Shown one piece after another: positions 50,991-60,784 of a DNA stretch of 64,000 nt. The position numbers and the translations under genes are program-made. Under the pieces are notes generated by a model. It did no database searches. It saw only the letters and a program-made list of their open reading frames with translations, and was not told the DNA's origin. How positions within the stretch are numbered: the stretch's first letter is position 1; every line of letters starts with the position of its first letter. Source of the stretch: Erinaceus europaeus (lineage: Eukaryota > Chordata > Mammalia > Eulipotyphla > Erinaceidae); NCBI RefSeq assembly GCF_950295315.1, contig NC_080168.1:74689519-74753518 (forward strand), given 5' to 3'.

Positions 50991-50992
50991 AC

Positions 50993-51095
50993 CAATTAGC
51001 AGAGCTTCTTTCTCTGATTTTAAGCCTTGGCTTCTTTTCTCAGTATTGGTTTCTCGGTCTTGGTTGACCAATGAGACTGTCAGCACATTTATTTC
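50993..51095 (-). CDS. ENOX1: ENOX1, antepenultimate coding exon (103 bp)
   Basis: The acceptor TATTTTATAG precedes it and the donor ATTG|GTAAGG follows. It encodes EINVLTVSLVNQDRET, then NTEKRSQGLKSEKEALLI and the first nucleotide of a split Gly codon. The frame is open and joins the next exon exactly in phase. From memory, human ENOX1 has nearly the same sequence with a few substitutions in the VNQDRE neighbourhood. Together the three exons correspond to about residues 538-643 of the human protein. The segment lies just after the coiled-coil region. Upstream exons are outside the window to the right. Confidence 0.94.
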
Positions 51096-51099
51096 CTAT

Positions 51100-51455
51100 A
51101 AAATAGTTAAAAGACAAAAACCACATGGGTATTTACGTAGAGTCTGTGCATTCCAGTGAAAGCCAGGAGGTATCTTAAATTTTATGAAAGGTCATCACTT
51201 GCATTTGTAACTGAAGGCCAACTTTTATAAGGGAATGATCTTTTTTGCACTTTAACAAAATGTAGATCGCTTTTTTTTTTTTTTTGCTTCCAGCAAACCA
51301 AGCATTCTATAACAGTGGCAAAATTGATGCAACTTATCTTAGATTTTTGTCCATGTTTTGTTGAAATTCCTAGAAAAAAACTATTTATGATAGTAACTTT
51401 AACATGTTTTTATTTCAAATATTAAAGAAAAATTCTGAAAAACACACAAAGACTG
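51100..51455. other. Intronic, no recognised feature
   Basis: About 355 bases with a T run at about 51270. No repeat body recognised. Confidence 0.4.
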
Positions 51456-51457
51456 AT

Positions 51458-51776
51458 ATTTTTTTCCTCCAGAGTTATTGCTGGGGCTCAGTACCTGCAC
51501 TACAAACCCACTGCTCCTGGAGGCCATTTTACCCCATTTTGTTGCCCTTGTTGTTATTGCTGTCATTGCTGTTATTGTTGGATAGGACAGAGAGAAATGG
51601 AGAGAGGAGCGGAAGACAGAGAGGGGTAGAGAAAGATAGACACCTGCAGACCTGCTTCACCATTTGTGAAGTGACCACCCTGCAGTTGGGGAGCTAGGGG
51701 GTTGAACTGGGATGCTTACAGTGGTCCTTGCACTTCGTGCCATGTGCACTTAACCCACTGTGCTACCACCTGACCC
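51458..51776 (-). mobile_element. tRNA-derived SINE, T2 extended, minus
   Basis: CCTCCAGAGTTATTGCTGGG, CCCACTGCTCCTGGAGGCCA, TTGTTGCCCTTGTTGTTATT, ACACCTGCAGACCTGCTTCA, GACCACCCTGCAGTTGGGGA and GTGCTACCACCTGACCCCC. Confidence 0.92.
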
Positions 51777-51779
51777 CCT

Positions 51780-52600
51780 GATTTTTAATACTATCCTAGT
51801 AACTTGAGTGTGTGGAAAAACAGGGACTACTGGTAAGGTGAGGCAGAATTGTCAGGTGTGGTTACGTATCTTTATACACACTGCAGAAAGTTGATAAAGC
51901 AAAGGTTGGGAACTCTTTGGAAACTAAAAATGAAGAGTTTTAAAATAAGCCAATGATACATGGAACATTGAGGCTGAACATTTTTTTTTAGTTCTTTTTA
52001 TGATATTTTTTTAAATTTTAAAAGCAGAGAAAAAAATATTTAATTCATGTCCTCCCAAAAGAGGTAGACACCCTCAAAATGGAGAATGATCTAGTAGGTC
52101 AATAAAAAGACTGAAGTGACCAGATTCCTACATATATGGGATGGGAGCATCGCTAAGTGGCTAAGTCTTGAACTAGAGGACGTTTCTCATCAAAAGAAGA
52201 TGAGTATATGGAGCTAAGGACCCTTTTTTGGTTAGATGATGGGTGCCAGCAGAATGGGAGACAGATGTGTGTGGGGGAGGAAGGGTGAGAAAATGGTCGA
52301 GCAGGAGTCTTGAGACTAGAGCTGATTATGCAATACACATCGGGCTAGTTAATACTAATTAACAAGCTGACCGGTTGAATGGATATAGCAAACTGTTTGG
52401 GAGCACAGCAAAGAGCACAAACATCATATGAAAGCTTTCACTTTTTTTTTTTAAAGAAAACAAATATCTTAGTGCAGGCAAAATAGATCTGCCAATAAGT
52501 TTATCTTATGAATGACTACTTTGTAGATTAGGGATAACTAGAAAATTCAGGCAATCTGGCTGTTTTGAGAAAATGCAGTTGGTAATATTTGGTGAGTTAT
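51780..52600. other. Intronic, no recognised feature
   Basis: About 820 bases, apparently single-copy, AT-rich. Confidence 0.4.
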
Positions 52601-52604
52601 TCTT

Positions 52605-52888
52605 TTTCTTTTTTTTAAAGACTTTTTTTGATATCTATTTATTCTCTTTTGTTGCCCTTGTTTTATTGTTGTTGTTATTGATGTCATCGTTGGATATGAC
52701 AGAGAGAAATGGAGAGAGAAGGGGTAGACAGAGAGGGGGAGAGAAAGATAGACACCTGCAGACCTGTTTCACCACTTGTGAAGTGACTCCCCTGCAGGTG
52801 GGGAGCCAGAGGCTCAAACTTGGATCCTTACGCCGGTCCTTGCGCTTTGCACCACCTGTGCTTAACCTGCTACGCTACTGGCCAACTC
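52605..52888 (-). mobile_element. tRNA-derived SINE, T2, minus
   Basis: TTTTGTTGCCCTTGTTTTAT, TGGATATGACAGAGAGAAAT, ACACCTGCAGACCTGTTTCA, CTCCCCTGCAGGTGGGGAGC and GCTACTGGCCAACTCCC. It abuts a minus L1 3' end. Confidence 0.93.
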
Positions 52889-52889
52889 C

Positions 52890-53010
52890 CTTATTTTTTT
52901 TTTCTTTATAAGGGATTAATGGTTTACAGACAACAGTAAAATACAGTAGCTTACACATGTGTAACATTTCTTAGTTTTCCACCTAACAATTCAATCACCA
53001 TCGAGTGTTA
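52890..53010 (-). mobile_element. LINE-1 3' end (X-type), minus
   Basis: CTTTATAAGGGATTAATGGT, TTACAGACAACAGTAAAATA, CATGTGTAACATTTCTTAGT and CACCTAACAATTCAATCACC match 28101-28220 and 60128-60230. Heavily 5'-truncated. Confidence 0.8.
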
Positions 53011-53294
53011 AACTCACTGATGGAAGCTGAGCAAGAGATGGAGGTGAGGGAGGGAATCACAGTGCCGCAGTGGCAGGTCAGAGGAGAGATTTTGGCTGAT
53101 TGGAGGGTGATGGTAGAAATATGCCCATGGAGACAGGGGTCAGAAAGATTTATGGAATGATCTGGGGCCAGTCTGGACCCAGCTGGAAAAAAAAAGTCCT
53201 TAGGGAAGAAAGTTTACTTCATGAACATGATCTTGGGAACTAGCCCCAGAAGAACTGTAATAGAACAAATCCAAATGTTTATGTAGACTAGATT

Positions 53295-53515
53295 TGAAGT
53301 TTTTGTCACCAGGATGATCACTGGAGCTCTAGGCCTGTGTGATTCCACTACTCCTGGTGAACTTTTAAAACTATTCTAAAGGGAGGAGAAAAACCATAGC
53401 AGTGTTCCACCACTTGTGAAGTGAATCTTCTCCTAAATGGGTGCTCTCAGTGATGCTACAGAGCTTGAACCTGCAGTCTACAGAAGGCAACCCATGTTCA
53501 TAAATGCCTCCACCT
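53295..53515 (-). mobile_element. tRNA-derived SINE, minus, diverged
   Basis: GTCACCAGGATGATCACTGG, GATTCCACTACTCCTGGTGA, GTTCCACCACTTGTGAAGTG and GAGCTTGAACCTGCAGTCTA. Old copy, head complement eroded. Confidence 0.65.
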
Positions 53516-53519
53516 TTGG

Positions 53520-54270
53520 CACTAACGACATTCCTTATAGTAACAGACTGACAACCGCCCTTAATATGCTTCCAGACTATTTATTTCTTCTCAGCATGTA
53601 GTTGGTATGCCTTACTACCCTCGCTAGATGAGTAATTATGGAACACTAGAAGGCACCCTTAAAGGGCTAATTCTCAAACAGGAGAATACAGAAAGCTTAA
53701 AGTATTTTAAGTTTTTTGTACTGTATAATTCAATCAGAGAGCTTTTAAATGCTACTTTTCTCCACTCACAGAGCTTCTATTCTTTCTCCAGCAGATGCCT
53801 CCTTATTTGTCTAGTCTTTTGTGATTTAAATCAATAAAATTACTAACTTAAGGCCTAGAGTAGTATGTTTGTTTTAGTTTATCATTCTTGTTTGGGCCCA
53901 TGCTGAGCAGTTAAACCTCTTATCTGCAAACTCCTCACAAGAACAGGACAAGCTGAAGCCTAGATTATAGCATCCTAACACTTCGATGCACAGTGATCCC
54001 TACCCTAGAACCACCTGAACCCTGGGCCATCTCTGTTAGTCTCTGATTGAGCTTCCAATTAGTGCTGGACCACGTCTGGGTTAGACACAGATAGCAGACC
54101 ACAGGTCTCCAGGCTAACAGGGCCTTATCTGATACCCAATTACTGTGACTGTGCTTTTTTGGGGGCAAAGTCAGGGCTTGCAGGAGGAACCCTAGAAACA
54201 CAGATGAGTTTTTTTTTTTTCCTACACTACAGACTAAGCATCTCATCCATGTTTATACTAAGAAGTGGGG
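53520..54270. other. Intronic, no recognised feature
   Basis: About 750 bases. No repeat body or exon supported. Confidence 0.35.
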
Positions 54271-54273
54271 AAT

Positions 54274-54690
54274 TGTTGTAATACTGCATGCTGGCTCACA
54301 GTAGGAATTTGGACACAGTTAGCATATGACTGACATCATGCCAACGGACTTAGGTAAACCAAGTTATTTAACTTGCCAGCAACTAGAAGTCAGGCCCTTT
54401 CCTTCCCCCAGCTCACGTGGTTCCTGCACTCTGTTCTCCTGGCTCTCTTCCTACATGCTTGCCTCACCATGGCCGCTCCTCTCAGGATTTGTACACACGT
54501 GAAGCTGAACTTCGGTAATTAACTCATCTCATGGGCCTGGCCTATTCTTACCCTTGCTGATAACTGCTTATTTTGTTGTACCTTAAAGTAAACCTTCTGT
54601 ACTGCTGTACCGCCATGTAATAAACCCTGATTGTTTTAAACTGCATCAATAGCCACTCTCTGGTCAAGTCCTTTTATTTTTTAATTACAA
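54274..54690 (+). mobile_element. LTR-like block, distinct from the other four (tentative)
   Basis: It starts TGTTGTAATACTGCATGCTG. It contains AATAAA in CATGTAATAAACCCTGATTG and then ATCAATAGCCACTCTCTGGT near its end, an R/U5-like arrangement of poly(A) signal followed by about 50 bases. Length and layout suit a gammaretrovirus- or ERVL-type LTR. No terminal duplication could be established, so the borders are approximate. Confidence 0.4.
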
Positions 54691-55482
54691 TAAATATCAA
54701 GGACATAAAACAGCCAGAGTCCACAGGAATGCTACTAGAATCGTGTCCCCAAGATCATATCTGGAGTCACAAAGGGGGTCTTCAAGCAGGGTCCAACAAA
54801 TGCTGCTGAATCAGCAGTGCGATGAGCAGCCAGGTGTGGCCTACCAGTGACTGCTGCTTCCAGGAGATTGTAGGGTTGACAGATAAGGATGGGAATATCA
54901 GAGTCCAAGGACCTTGGGGCATACTTCTGTAGGGATAGGAAGCCTGTGCTCCACTGATCACAGGGAGTGTGCTTCTACATGGTGGTTGTTAGTGACTATG
55001 GAAGGGACACACCTCTGGCAAGGCTTCCAAAACAGTCCCACAGGCCTGGATCTGACCGGCTCGAGGCTTAGTGGATGTCTCAGCCTTTAGGTTCTACTAT
55101 AAGTTCTGTCTGAATGGACATGGAGCTGCTTTTGTGATTCCTGCAGGAGGGAGGGCCGTGCTGGGAAGGGGTACAAGATGGAGGGGTGGTGTACACTGTA
55201 ATTACATGAGGCTCCAGAATCTTTCAAAGGGGAACCAAGCCAAAGGTATGTCTAAACATGTTAACCAGAGAATTGAGTCTAAGACCTCACTTAGTGAACT
55301 AACTTGTGACCACTTCAAAGTTACTGCTGAGTACCCCAGAGTCCAAGTCTGCCTTATGTCCAGATTCTCATTGACAAAGCCACAGAATTAATGAGAAGAT
55401 GAAAACTTATGTCATCCATTTTGCCAAAACAGAGACAAAATGTAAATTTAATATGGATCTGTGTTAAGAACTTAAAAAATGG
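54691..55482. other. Possible ERV-adjacent sequence
   Basis: About 790 bases right of the LTR-like block. It contains a 106-codon plus-strand ORF (55071-55391) without a domain I recognise. It could be decayed internal retroviral leader or unrelated intron. I do not assign a gene. Confidence 0.3.
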
Positions 55483-55484
55483 GC

Positions 55485-55812
55485 CAGTAGTGCATTGGGT
55501 TAAGCACACATGGCGCAAAGCACAAGGACCAGTGTAAAGATCCTGTTTGAGCTCTCAGCTCCCCACTTGCAGGGGTGTCGCTTCACAAATGGTAAGGCAG
55601 ATCTGTATGTGTCTATCTGTCTTTCCCTGTCTTCCCCTCCTCTCTTGATCTGTCATATCCAACAACAACAACAGCTATAACAGCAATAACAATAAAAGTA
55701 ACAACAAATACAACAACAAGGGCAACAAAAATGGGAAAAATGGCCTCCAGGAGCAGAGGATTCATGGTTGCAGGCACCATGCCCCAGCAATAACCCTGGA
55801 GACAAACTTAAG
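55485..55812 (+). mobile_element. tRNA-derived SINE, T2 extended
   Basis: GGGCCAGTAGTGCATTGGGT, TAAGCACACATGGCGCAAAG, CTCCCCACTTGCAGGGGTGT, CATATCCAACAACAACAACA, GGGCAACAAAAATGGGAAAA, GGCCTCCAGGAGCAGAGGAT and AGCAATAACCCTGGAGACAA. This is the longest T2 form, about 330 bp. Confidence 0.93.
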
Positions 55813-55814
55813 AA

Positions 55815-56690
55815 AACAGTAATTTATTTAGATAGCCATGGTTATCTTTCTACTGTCAGAAGAAAAAAGCAAAGGTATCATAATAACTAATTTTAGGAAA
55901 ATAAAATTTAGATTTGACTATATTGTAATAGGGCTGTTTGACTGAGCGAGAGGAATACACTATCAATAGCCTGAGAACCTGAAAGTAAATATAAGCAGCA
56001 TGCACCTCCTCTTTCCATGCTTGTCCTCAGGGCTACAAATCTAAAAGATGATCCAGTGTTTGTCAAAAGAACTTCAGAATCACAGATACTTAAGGTCAAG
56101 AGAATGCACAGGAAAATGTGGAAGTAAATAATCCCCCCACATCAAGCCTTTGCTGCATTTAGGCTTGATCTGTTTTCACTCTTAGCCACTCAATTGAGTG
56201 TTTACGCTGTATACACATCCATTACACACCTACTCTCTGCCAGGGAATGCTACGTTGTTAAGGATACAGAGTACAGAATGGCAAGCAGCGTGTATTTATT
56301 CTTAACAAAAGCTATTCTTACAAGAGGTTTAGAGACATGTTTACATAAAATGTGATTAGATAGAAATGGAGAAGTAGGCAGAGCCCACCAAAGGAGTTTG
56401 GATTTTGTCTGAAAAGCTTAACTAGTGAAGGGCATTAGCAAAGAACTACATGAACATCTCTAAGTCTTGGGTTTGGTCTGGAAGAAACTGGGGGAAGGAG
56501 GGGAAAGGGATCAGGTGGGGCCTTCTAATTATCACTTGTTTCATTTTTACTTTTTCATGATAAGGGTCAGAACTTGGTTAGTGATGGGTCAATGATGTGA
56601 AGGCTACAAAAAGTAAGATATTTCACCAGTCAAACACACAAAAATCTGGCAACATTCTGGAAGAAAAAGCATTGAGAGTGCAGTGTCACC
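55815..56690. other. Intronic, no recognised feature
   Basis: About 875 bases, apparently single-copy. Confidence 0.4.
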
Positions 56691-56694
56691 AATT

Positions 56695-56895
56695 TACAAC
56701 TATGGGTCTCCATTGACGTTGCCCCTCAGGGATTGGAACAAGCAGCAGGGAAGCCTTATACTGACATGGGGGGGGGCAGAGAACTGGCCAAGAGACTTGG
56801 GAGAAAAGCTATACTCTCTGTGGTCTAGAGGTGTTGCTATATAGTAAGAGCCTTTCACATCTGATAAATTAGGAAAAAGGGTGAATAATTCTCTT
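56695..56895 (+). mobile_element. LINE-1 5'UTR-like segment, plus (tentative)
   Basis: GTTGCCCCTCAGGGATTGGA, GCAGAGAACTGGCCAAGAGA, CTGTGGTCTAGAGGTGTTGC and CTTTCACATCTGATAAATTA recur in the same order at 39925-40075. Confidence 0.45.
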
Positions 56896-56899
56896 AAAA

Positions 56900-57050
56900 A
56901 TCAGGATTTATTGAGAAACACAGGGCCACACAGAGCTGCTTAGCTCAGCTCTGGCTGGTGGTGGAGTGGGAGATTGGGCCCAGGACTTTGGACTCTCTGG
57001 GTGTGGGAGTCTTTTTGCATAACCACTGTGCCATCTATCCCACCCTATTT
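56900..57050 (-). mobile_element. T3 SINE, minus
   Basis: AGCTCAGCTCTGGCTGGTGG, GGAGATTGGGCCCAGGACTT and TTTTTGCATAACCACTGTGC with CATCTATCCC are the T3 complement. Confidence 0.78.
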
Positions 57051-57061
57051 TATCTCTTGGC

Positions 57062-57200
57062 ACAAGGGAGGGATTAAAAACAACTTTTAAGGGAGGGGAT
57101 TGGATATAGAGTTCTGGTGGTAGAAACTGTGAGGAATTGTACCCCTCTTATCTTATGGTCTTGTCAATATTTCCATTTTATAAATAAAAATTAAAAAACT
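57062..57200 (+). mobile_element. LINE-1 3'UTR terminus, plus
   Basis: GGGATTGGATATAGAGTTCT, GGTGGTAGAAACTGTGAGGA, CCCCTCTTATCTTATGGTCT and a TAAATAAAAATTAAAAAACT tail. It lies just upstream of another L1 in the same orientation, giving a tandem arrangement. Confidence 0.75.
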
Positions 57201-57339
57201 ACTTATAGTTAAAAAGACCTCAGGCTCTCATAGCCTGCAGGAAAGATAAAAACCACAGGAAGGTTTAACAGCCACTGTGCTTCACCTCAGGGGTTGAGAT
57301 AACACTGAAACAACTTAAAACGTAGACCTTAAAATAAAT

Positions 57340-59395
57340 AAAATAAAAAAGAAGGTAGGGATGGACATTACTTAATGCTTAGAGGAACAGTTAATCAAGA
57401 GAACTTAACAATTATTTTTTTAATTTTTTAAAATTTATTTTGCCTTTTGTTGTTCTTGTTTTATTGTTGTTGTTATTGTGTCGTTGTTAGATAGGACAGA
57501 GAGAAATGGAGAGAAGAGGGTAAGACAGAGAGAGGGAAAGAAATATAGACACCTGCAGACTTCCTTCACTGCCTGTGAAGTGACTCCCCTGCAGGTGGGG
57601 AGGCAGGGCTAGAACCGGGATCCTTACACTGGTCTTTGCTCTTTGCACCACGTATGCTTAACCCACTGTGCTACCACTTGACCCCAAGGACTTAGCAATT
57701 ATTAACATATATGCACCCAATGAGAGACCATCTAAATACATCAAACATCTACTGAAAGAGCTACAGCAATATATTAATAGCAACATAGTAATAGTAGGGG
57801 ATGTCAACACCCCACTCTCTCAACTTGACAGATCATCTAGGCAGAAAATTAATAAAGAAACTGGGGAAGTAAATGAAGGGATAGATAAACTAGAACTATT
57901 GGACATTTTCAATCATTTACCCCAAGAAACTGGAATATATAGTCTATCAAGTCCACGTAGGTCATGCTCAAGGATAGACCATATGTTAAGTCACAAAGAC
58001 AGTGTCAATAAATTCAAGTGCATCCAATATTTGACCAAAGGTGCCTAGACTACTAAATGGGAAAAAGAGTCTCCTCAACAAATGGTGTTGGAAAAACTGG
58101 GCTGAAACATGCAAAAGGATAAAACTGAACCACTATATTTCACCAAATACTAAAGTAAATTCCAAATGGATCAAGGACTTGGATGTTAGACCAGAAACCA
58201 TCAAATACTTAGGGGAAAATATTGGCAGAACTCTTCTCCATCTAAATTTTAAAGGCATATTTAATGATACAAATCCAATTACAAAGAAGACTAACCAATG
58301 GGACTACATCAAATTAAAAAGCTTGTGCGCAGCAAAAGAAACAAACAACCAAAAAAAGAGACCCCTTACAGAATGGGAGATCTTTATATGTCATACATCA
58401 GACAAGAGGCTAATAACCAAAAAGTATAAAGAGCACACAAAACTCAAGAAAACAAATGACCCCATCCAAAAATGGGGAAAGGATATGAACAGAATATTCA
58501 CCATAGAAGAGATCCAAAAGGCCAAATACACAGAAAAAAAAAAAAGCTCCAAGTCATTGACTGTCAGAGATATTCAAATAAAGACAATGTGATACCACAC
58601 TTCACTCCTGTGAGAATGTCATACATCAGAAAAGGTAGCAGCAACAAATGCTGGAGAAGTTGAGGGAGAAAAGGATACCTTCTGCACTGCTGCTGGGAGT
58701 TTCTATTGACCCATCACCCTGTGAAGAGCAGTCTGATGAGCTCTCAGAAGGCCAGACCTTCTCTATGACCCTGACAAGTCCTCTCCTGGAGATATATTCT
58801 AATGAACAAAACACACCTATCTAAAAAGATTTGTGTATACCTATGTTCATAGGAGCACAATTAGTAATAGCTCAAACCTGGAAGCAACCCAGGTGTACAA
58901 CAACAGATGAGTGGCTAAGTTAAATTGTGGTCTATATACATAATGGAATACTATTCAGCTATTAAAAATGGTGATTTCACTTCCTTCACCTCATTTTGGA
59001 TGGAGCTTGAAGGAATCATGTTAAGTGAGATAAATCAGAAAGAGAAGGATGGATATGGGATGAAAAATACTACCATGATGCCAATCTGCCTTCCCTGAGC
59101 AAATGACATCACCAGTGTTTCCTGCCCACCTCCCTGGAGCCCTACTCCACTAGGGAAAGTAGAGATAGGCTGAGGATACAGATCAACCTGTCAATGCCTA
59201 TGTCCATCGGAGAAGCAATTACAGAAGCCAGACTTCCAAACTTTTGTGCCCCATAGAGAATTTTGGTTCACATTTCCAGAGGGATAAAGAACAGGGAAGC
59301 TTCCAATGGAGGGAATGAAATATGGCATGCTGGTGATGGTAGTTGTGCTAATTGTGCCCCTCTTATCCAACAATCTTGTCTATCAATATCAAATC
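57340..59395 (+). pseudogene. LINE-1 ORF2 with reverse-transcriptase region deleted, plus 3'UTR
   Basis: Endonuclease-type sequence starts near 57350 and is interrupted by a T2 SINE (57416-57684). It resumes with IINIYAPNERPSKYIK, VGDVNTPLSQLDRSS and SCSRIDHMLSHKDSVNKFK (57690-58020). Near 58030 it jumps to the ORF2 C-terminal region in another frame: SLLNKWCWKNWAETCKR, SKWIKDLDVRPETIKYLG and NDPIQKWGKDMNRIFT. The roughly 2 kb encoding reverse transcriptase is missing. ORF2-end sequence (AATGGAATACTATTCAGCTA at 58940) and a 3'UTR with CTACCATGATGCCAATCTGC follow to about 59395. Stops and frame changes make it non-functional. Confidence 0.88.
57416..57684 (-). mobile_element. tRNA-derived SINE, T2, minus, with target-site duplication
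   Basis: GCCTTTTGTTGTTCTTGTTT, TAGATAGGACAGAGAGAAAT, ACACCTGCAGACTTCCTTCA, CTCCCCTGCAGGTGGGGAGG and GTGCTACCACTTGACCCC. Flanks ACTTAACAATTATT and ACTTAGCAATTATT (14 bp, one change) lie within the L1 endonuclease reading frame. Confidence 0.93.
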
Positions 59396-59429
59396 ACTTA
59401 TAATGAGAAAGAGAGAGGGGAGGGAGAGA

Positions 59430-59652
59430 GACTGAAAAATAAGAAAACACAAAGCAGAACTTGGACTGGGTTTGGTGTATTGCACCAAAGTAAAAGACTC
59501 TGGGGTATTGGGGAGAGTTCAGAACATGATGGCAAAGGGGGGCCTAGTGGGGTTGAATTGTTATGTGGAAACCTGAGAAATACTACACATGTACAAACTA
59601 CTCTATTTTACTGTTGACTATATACCATTAGTCCCCCCAATAAAGAAAAAAA
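59430..59652 (+). mobile_element. LINE-1 3' end (X-type), plus
   Basis: TTTGGTGTATTGCACCAAAG, TAAAAGACTCTGGGGTATTG, CCTAGTGGGGTTGAATTGTT, ATGTGGAAACCTGAGAAATA and CCCCCCAATAAAGAAAAAAA. It is the forward version of the ends at 28101-28461 and 60128-60319, and it follows the other 3'UTR type by only about 35 bases. Confidence 0.75.
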
Positions 59653-59667
59653 GCTATTTGTAGGGTG

Positions 59668-59763
59668 TAAAGGTTGGGTGGTGGCATACTTGACTGACTG
59701 CACAGGTTCAAGTTCCCATCCCTACCAGCAGGGTGAAAGCTTTGCAAGCAGCGAAGTAGTGCT

Positions 59764-59796
<33 letters not shown>

Positions 59797-59862
59797 CCCT
59801 CCCTTCTCCTTTCCCTCTTGACTTCTCTCTGGCTCTGTCAAATAAATAAAATATTTTAAAAA
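59668..59862 (+). mobile_element. tRNA-derived SINE, T1
   Basis: GGTTGGGTGGTGGCATACTT, GCACAGGTTCAAGTTCCCAT, CCAGCAGGGTGAAAGCTTTG, GCGAAGTAGTGCTGCAGGTC, a CT run of about 28 and a CAAATAAATAAAATATTTTA tail. Confidence 0.9.
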
Positions 59863-59954
59863 GAGGTGGATTCCCCAAGTTCAGTTTTTCTTGTGGAACC
59901 CTTGATGGACTCAGAATGGATTTCTGGTAAAGATCACAGATTTCTGTTTTTCTT

Positions 59955-60045
59955 ATTCCAGAGCACTGCTCAATTCTGGCTTATGCTGGTGCTGGGGATT
60001 GAACTTGGGACTTTGCATAATCATTACATTATTTATTCAGGCATT
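59955..60045 (-). mobile_element. T3 SINE, minus
   Basis: CAGAGCACTGCTCAATTCTG, GCTTATGCTGGTGCTGGGGA and TTGAACTTGGGACTTTGCAT, then ATTCAG. Shortened between the CATGCCTGAGG site and the end. Confidence 0.78.
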
Positions 60046-60049
60046 TTTT

Positions 60050-60485
60050 TTTTTTGCCACCAGGGCTTGGTGCCAGCATTATAAATCCATCTCTTTTGGT
60101 GGCTACTTTTTCTTCTATTTTTTTAAAAAAAATTCTTTACTGGTGTATTAATGGTTTACAGTTGAAAGCAAAACACAATAGTTTATACATGCATGACATT
60201 CCCCAGCTTTCCACATAACAATTCAACCCCCACTAGGTTCTCCTCTGTCATCATGTTCCAGGACCTGAAGCCTCTCCCCCCGCCAGTGTCTTTTACTTTG
60301 GTGCAATACACCAACTCTATTTTTATTAGATAAAAACTGAGAGGGGAGTGGGAGATAGGGAGAGAGAAAAAAAGACACCTGAAGACCCGTTTCACAGCTT
60401 ATAAAGCATCCTGCAGGTGGACTAAATTCTTGCTCATGGTAATGTGTGCGCTTAATCAGGTACACTGCTGCCCCAGAATCAGCCC
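60050..60485 (-). mobile_element. tRNA-derived SINE, minus, split by an L1 3' end
   Basis: The left part (60050-60127) has TTTGCCACCAGGGCTTGGTG and CATCTCTTTTGGTGGCTACT. The right part (60320-60485) has TATTAGATAAAAACTGAGAG, ACACCTGAAGACCCGTTTCA, CATCCTGCAGGTGGACTAAA and CAGGTACACTGCTGCCCC. The intervening 190 bases are an L1 3' end in the same orientation. Confidence 0.8.
60128..60319 (-). mobile_element. LINE-1 3' end (X-type) nested in a SINE, minus
   Basis: TCTTTACTGGTGTATTAATG, GTTTACAGTTGAAAGCAAAA, GCATGACATTCCCCAGCTTT, ACCCCCACTAGGTTCTCCTC and TCTTTTACTTTGGTGCAATA with CACCAACTCT. Extremely 5'-truncated (about 190 bp). Confidence 0.8.
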
Positions 60486-60489
60486 CTCT

Positions 60490-60784
60490 TTTTTTAAAAA
60501 AAATATTTATTTCCCTTTGTTGCTCTTGTTTTTTTTATTGTTGTAGTTATTATTGTTGTTGTTACTGATGTGATTGTTGTTGGATAGGACAGAGAGAAAT
60601 GGAGAGAGGAGGGGAAGACAGAGAGGGGGAGAGAAAGGTAGACACCTGCAGACCTGCTTCACCACTTGTCAAGCGACTCCCCTGTAGGTAGGGAGCCGGG
60701 GGCTCGAACTGGGATGCTTATGTTGGTCCTTTGGCTTTGTGCCACCCACACTTAGCGCACTGCACTACCGCCCGACTCCCCTAG
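60490..60784 (-). mobile_element. tRNA-derived SINE, T2, minus
   Basis: TTTCCCTTTGTTGCTCTTGT, TTGGATAGGACAGAGAGAAA, ACACCTGCAGACCTGCTTCA, GACTCCCCTGTAGGTAGGGA and CACTACCGCCCGACTCCC. Confidence 0.94.

Larger units (their letters stand above)
36085..50992 (-). other. ENOX1: ENOX1 intron (about 14.9 kb)
   Basis: It runs from the donor ATTG|GTAAGG at 50992 to the acceptor ATCCAG at 36085. It is filled with T1, T2 and T3 SINEs, an ancient plus-strand L1M (41.0-42.3 kb), L1 3'UTRs and two AC arrays. I found no further exon with conserved frame in it. Confidence 0.85.

Noticed and set aside
52605..52911. 112-codon plus-strand ORF at 52573-52911
   Set aside because: It is read through a minus T2 SINE and its flanks. 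Similar ORFs occur in most T2 copies.
55071..55391. 106-codon plus-strand ORF next to an LTR-like block
   Set aside because: No retroviral or cellular domain recognised. Retained only as unexplained sequence.
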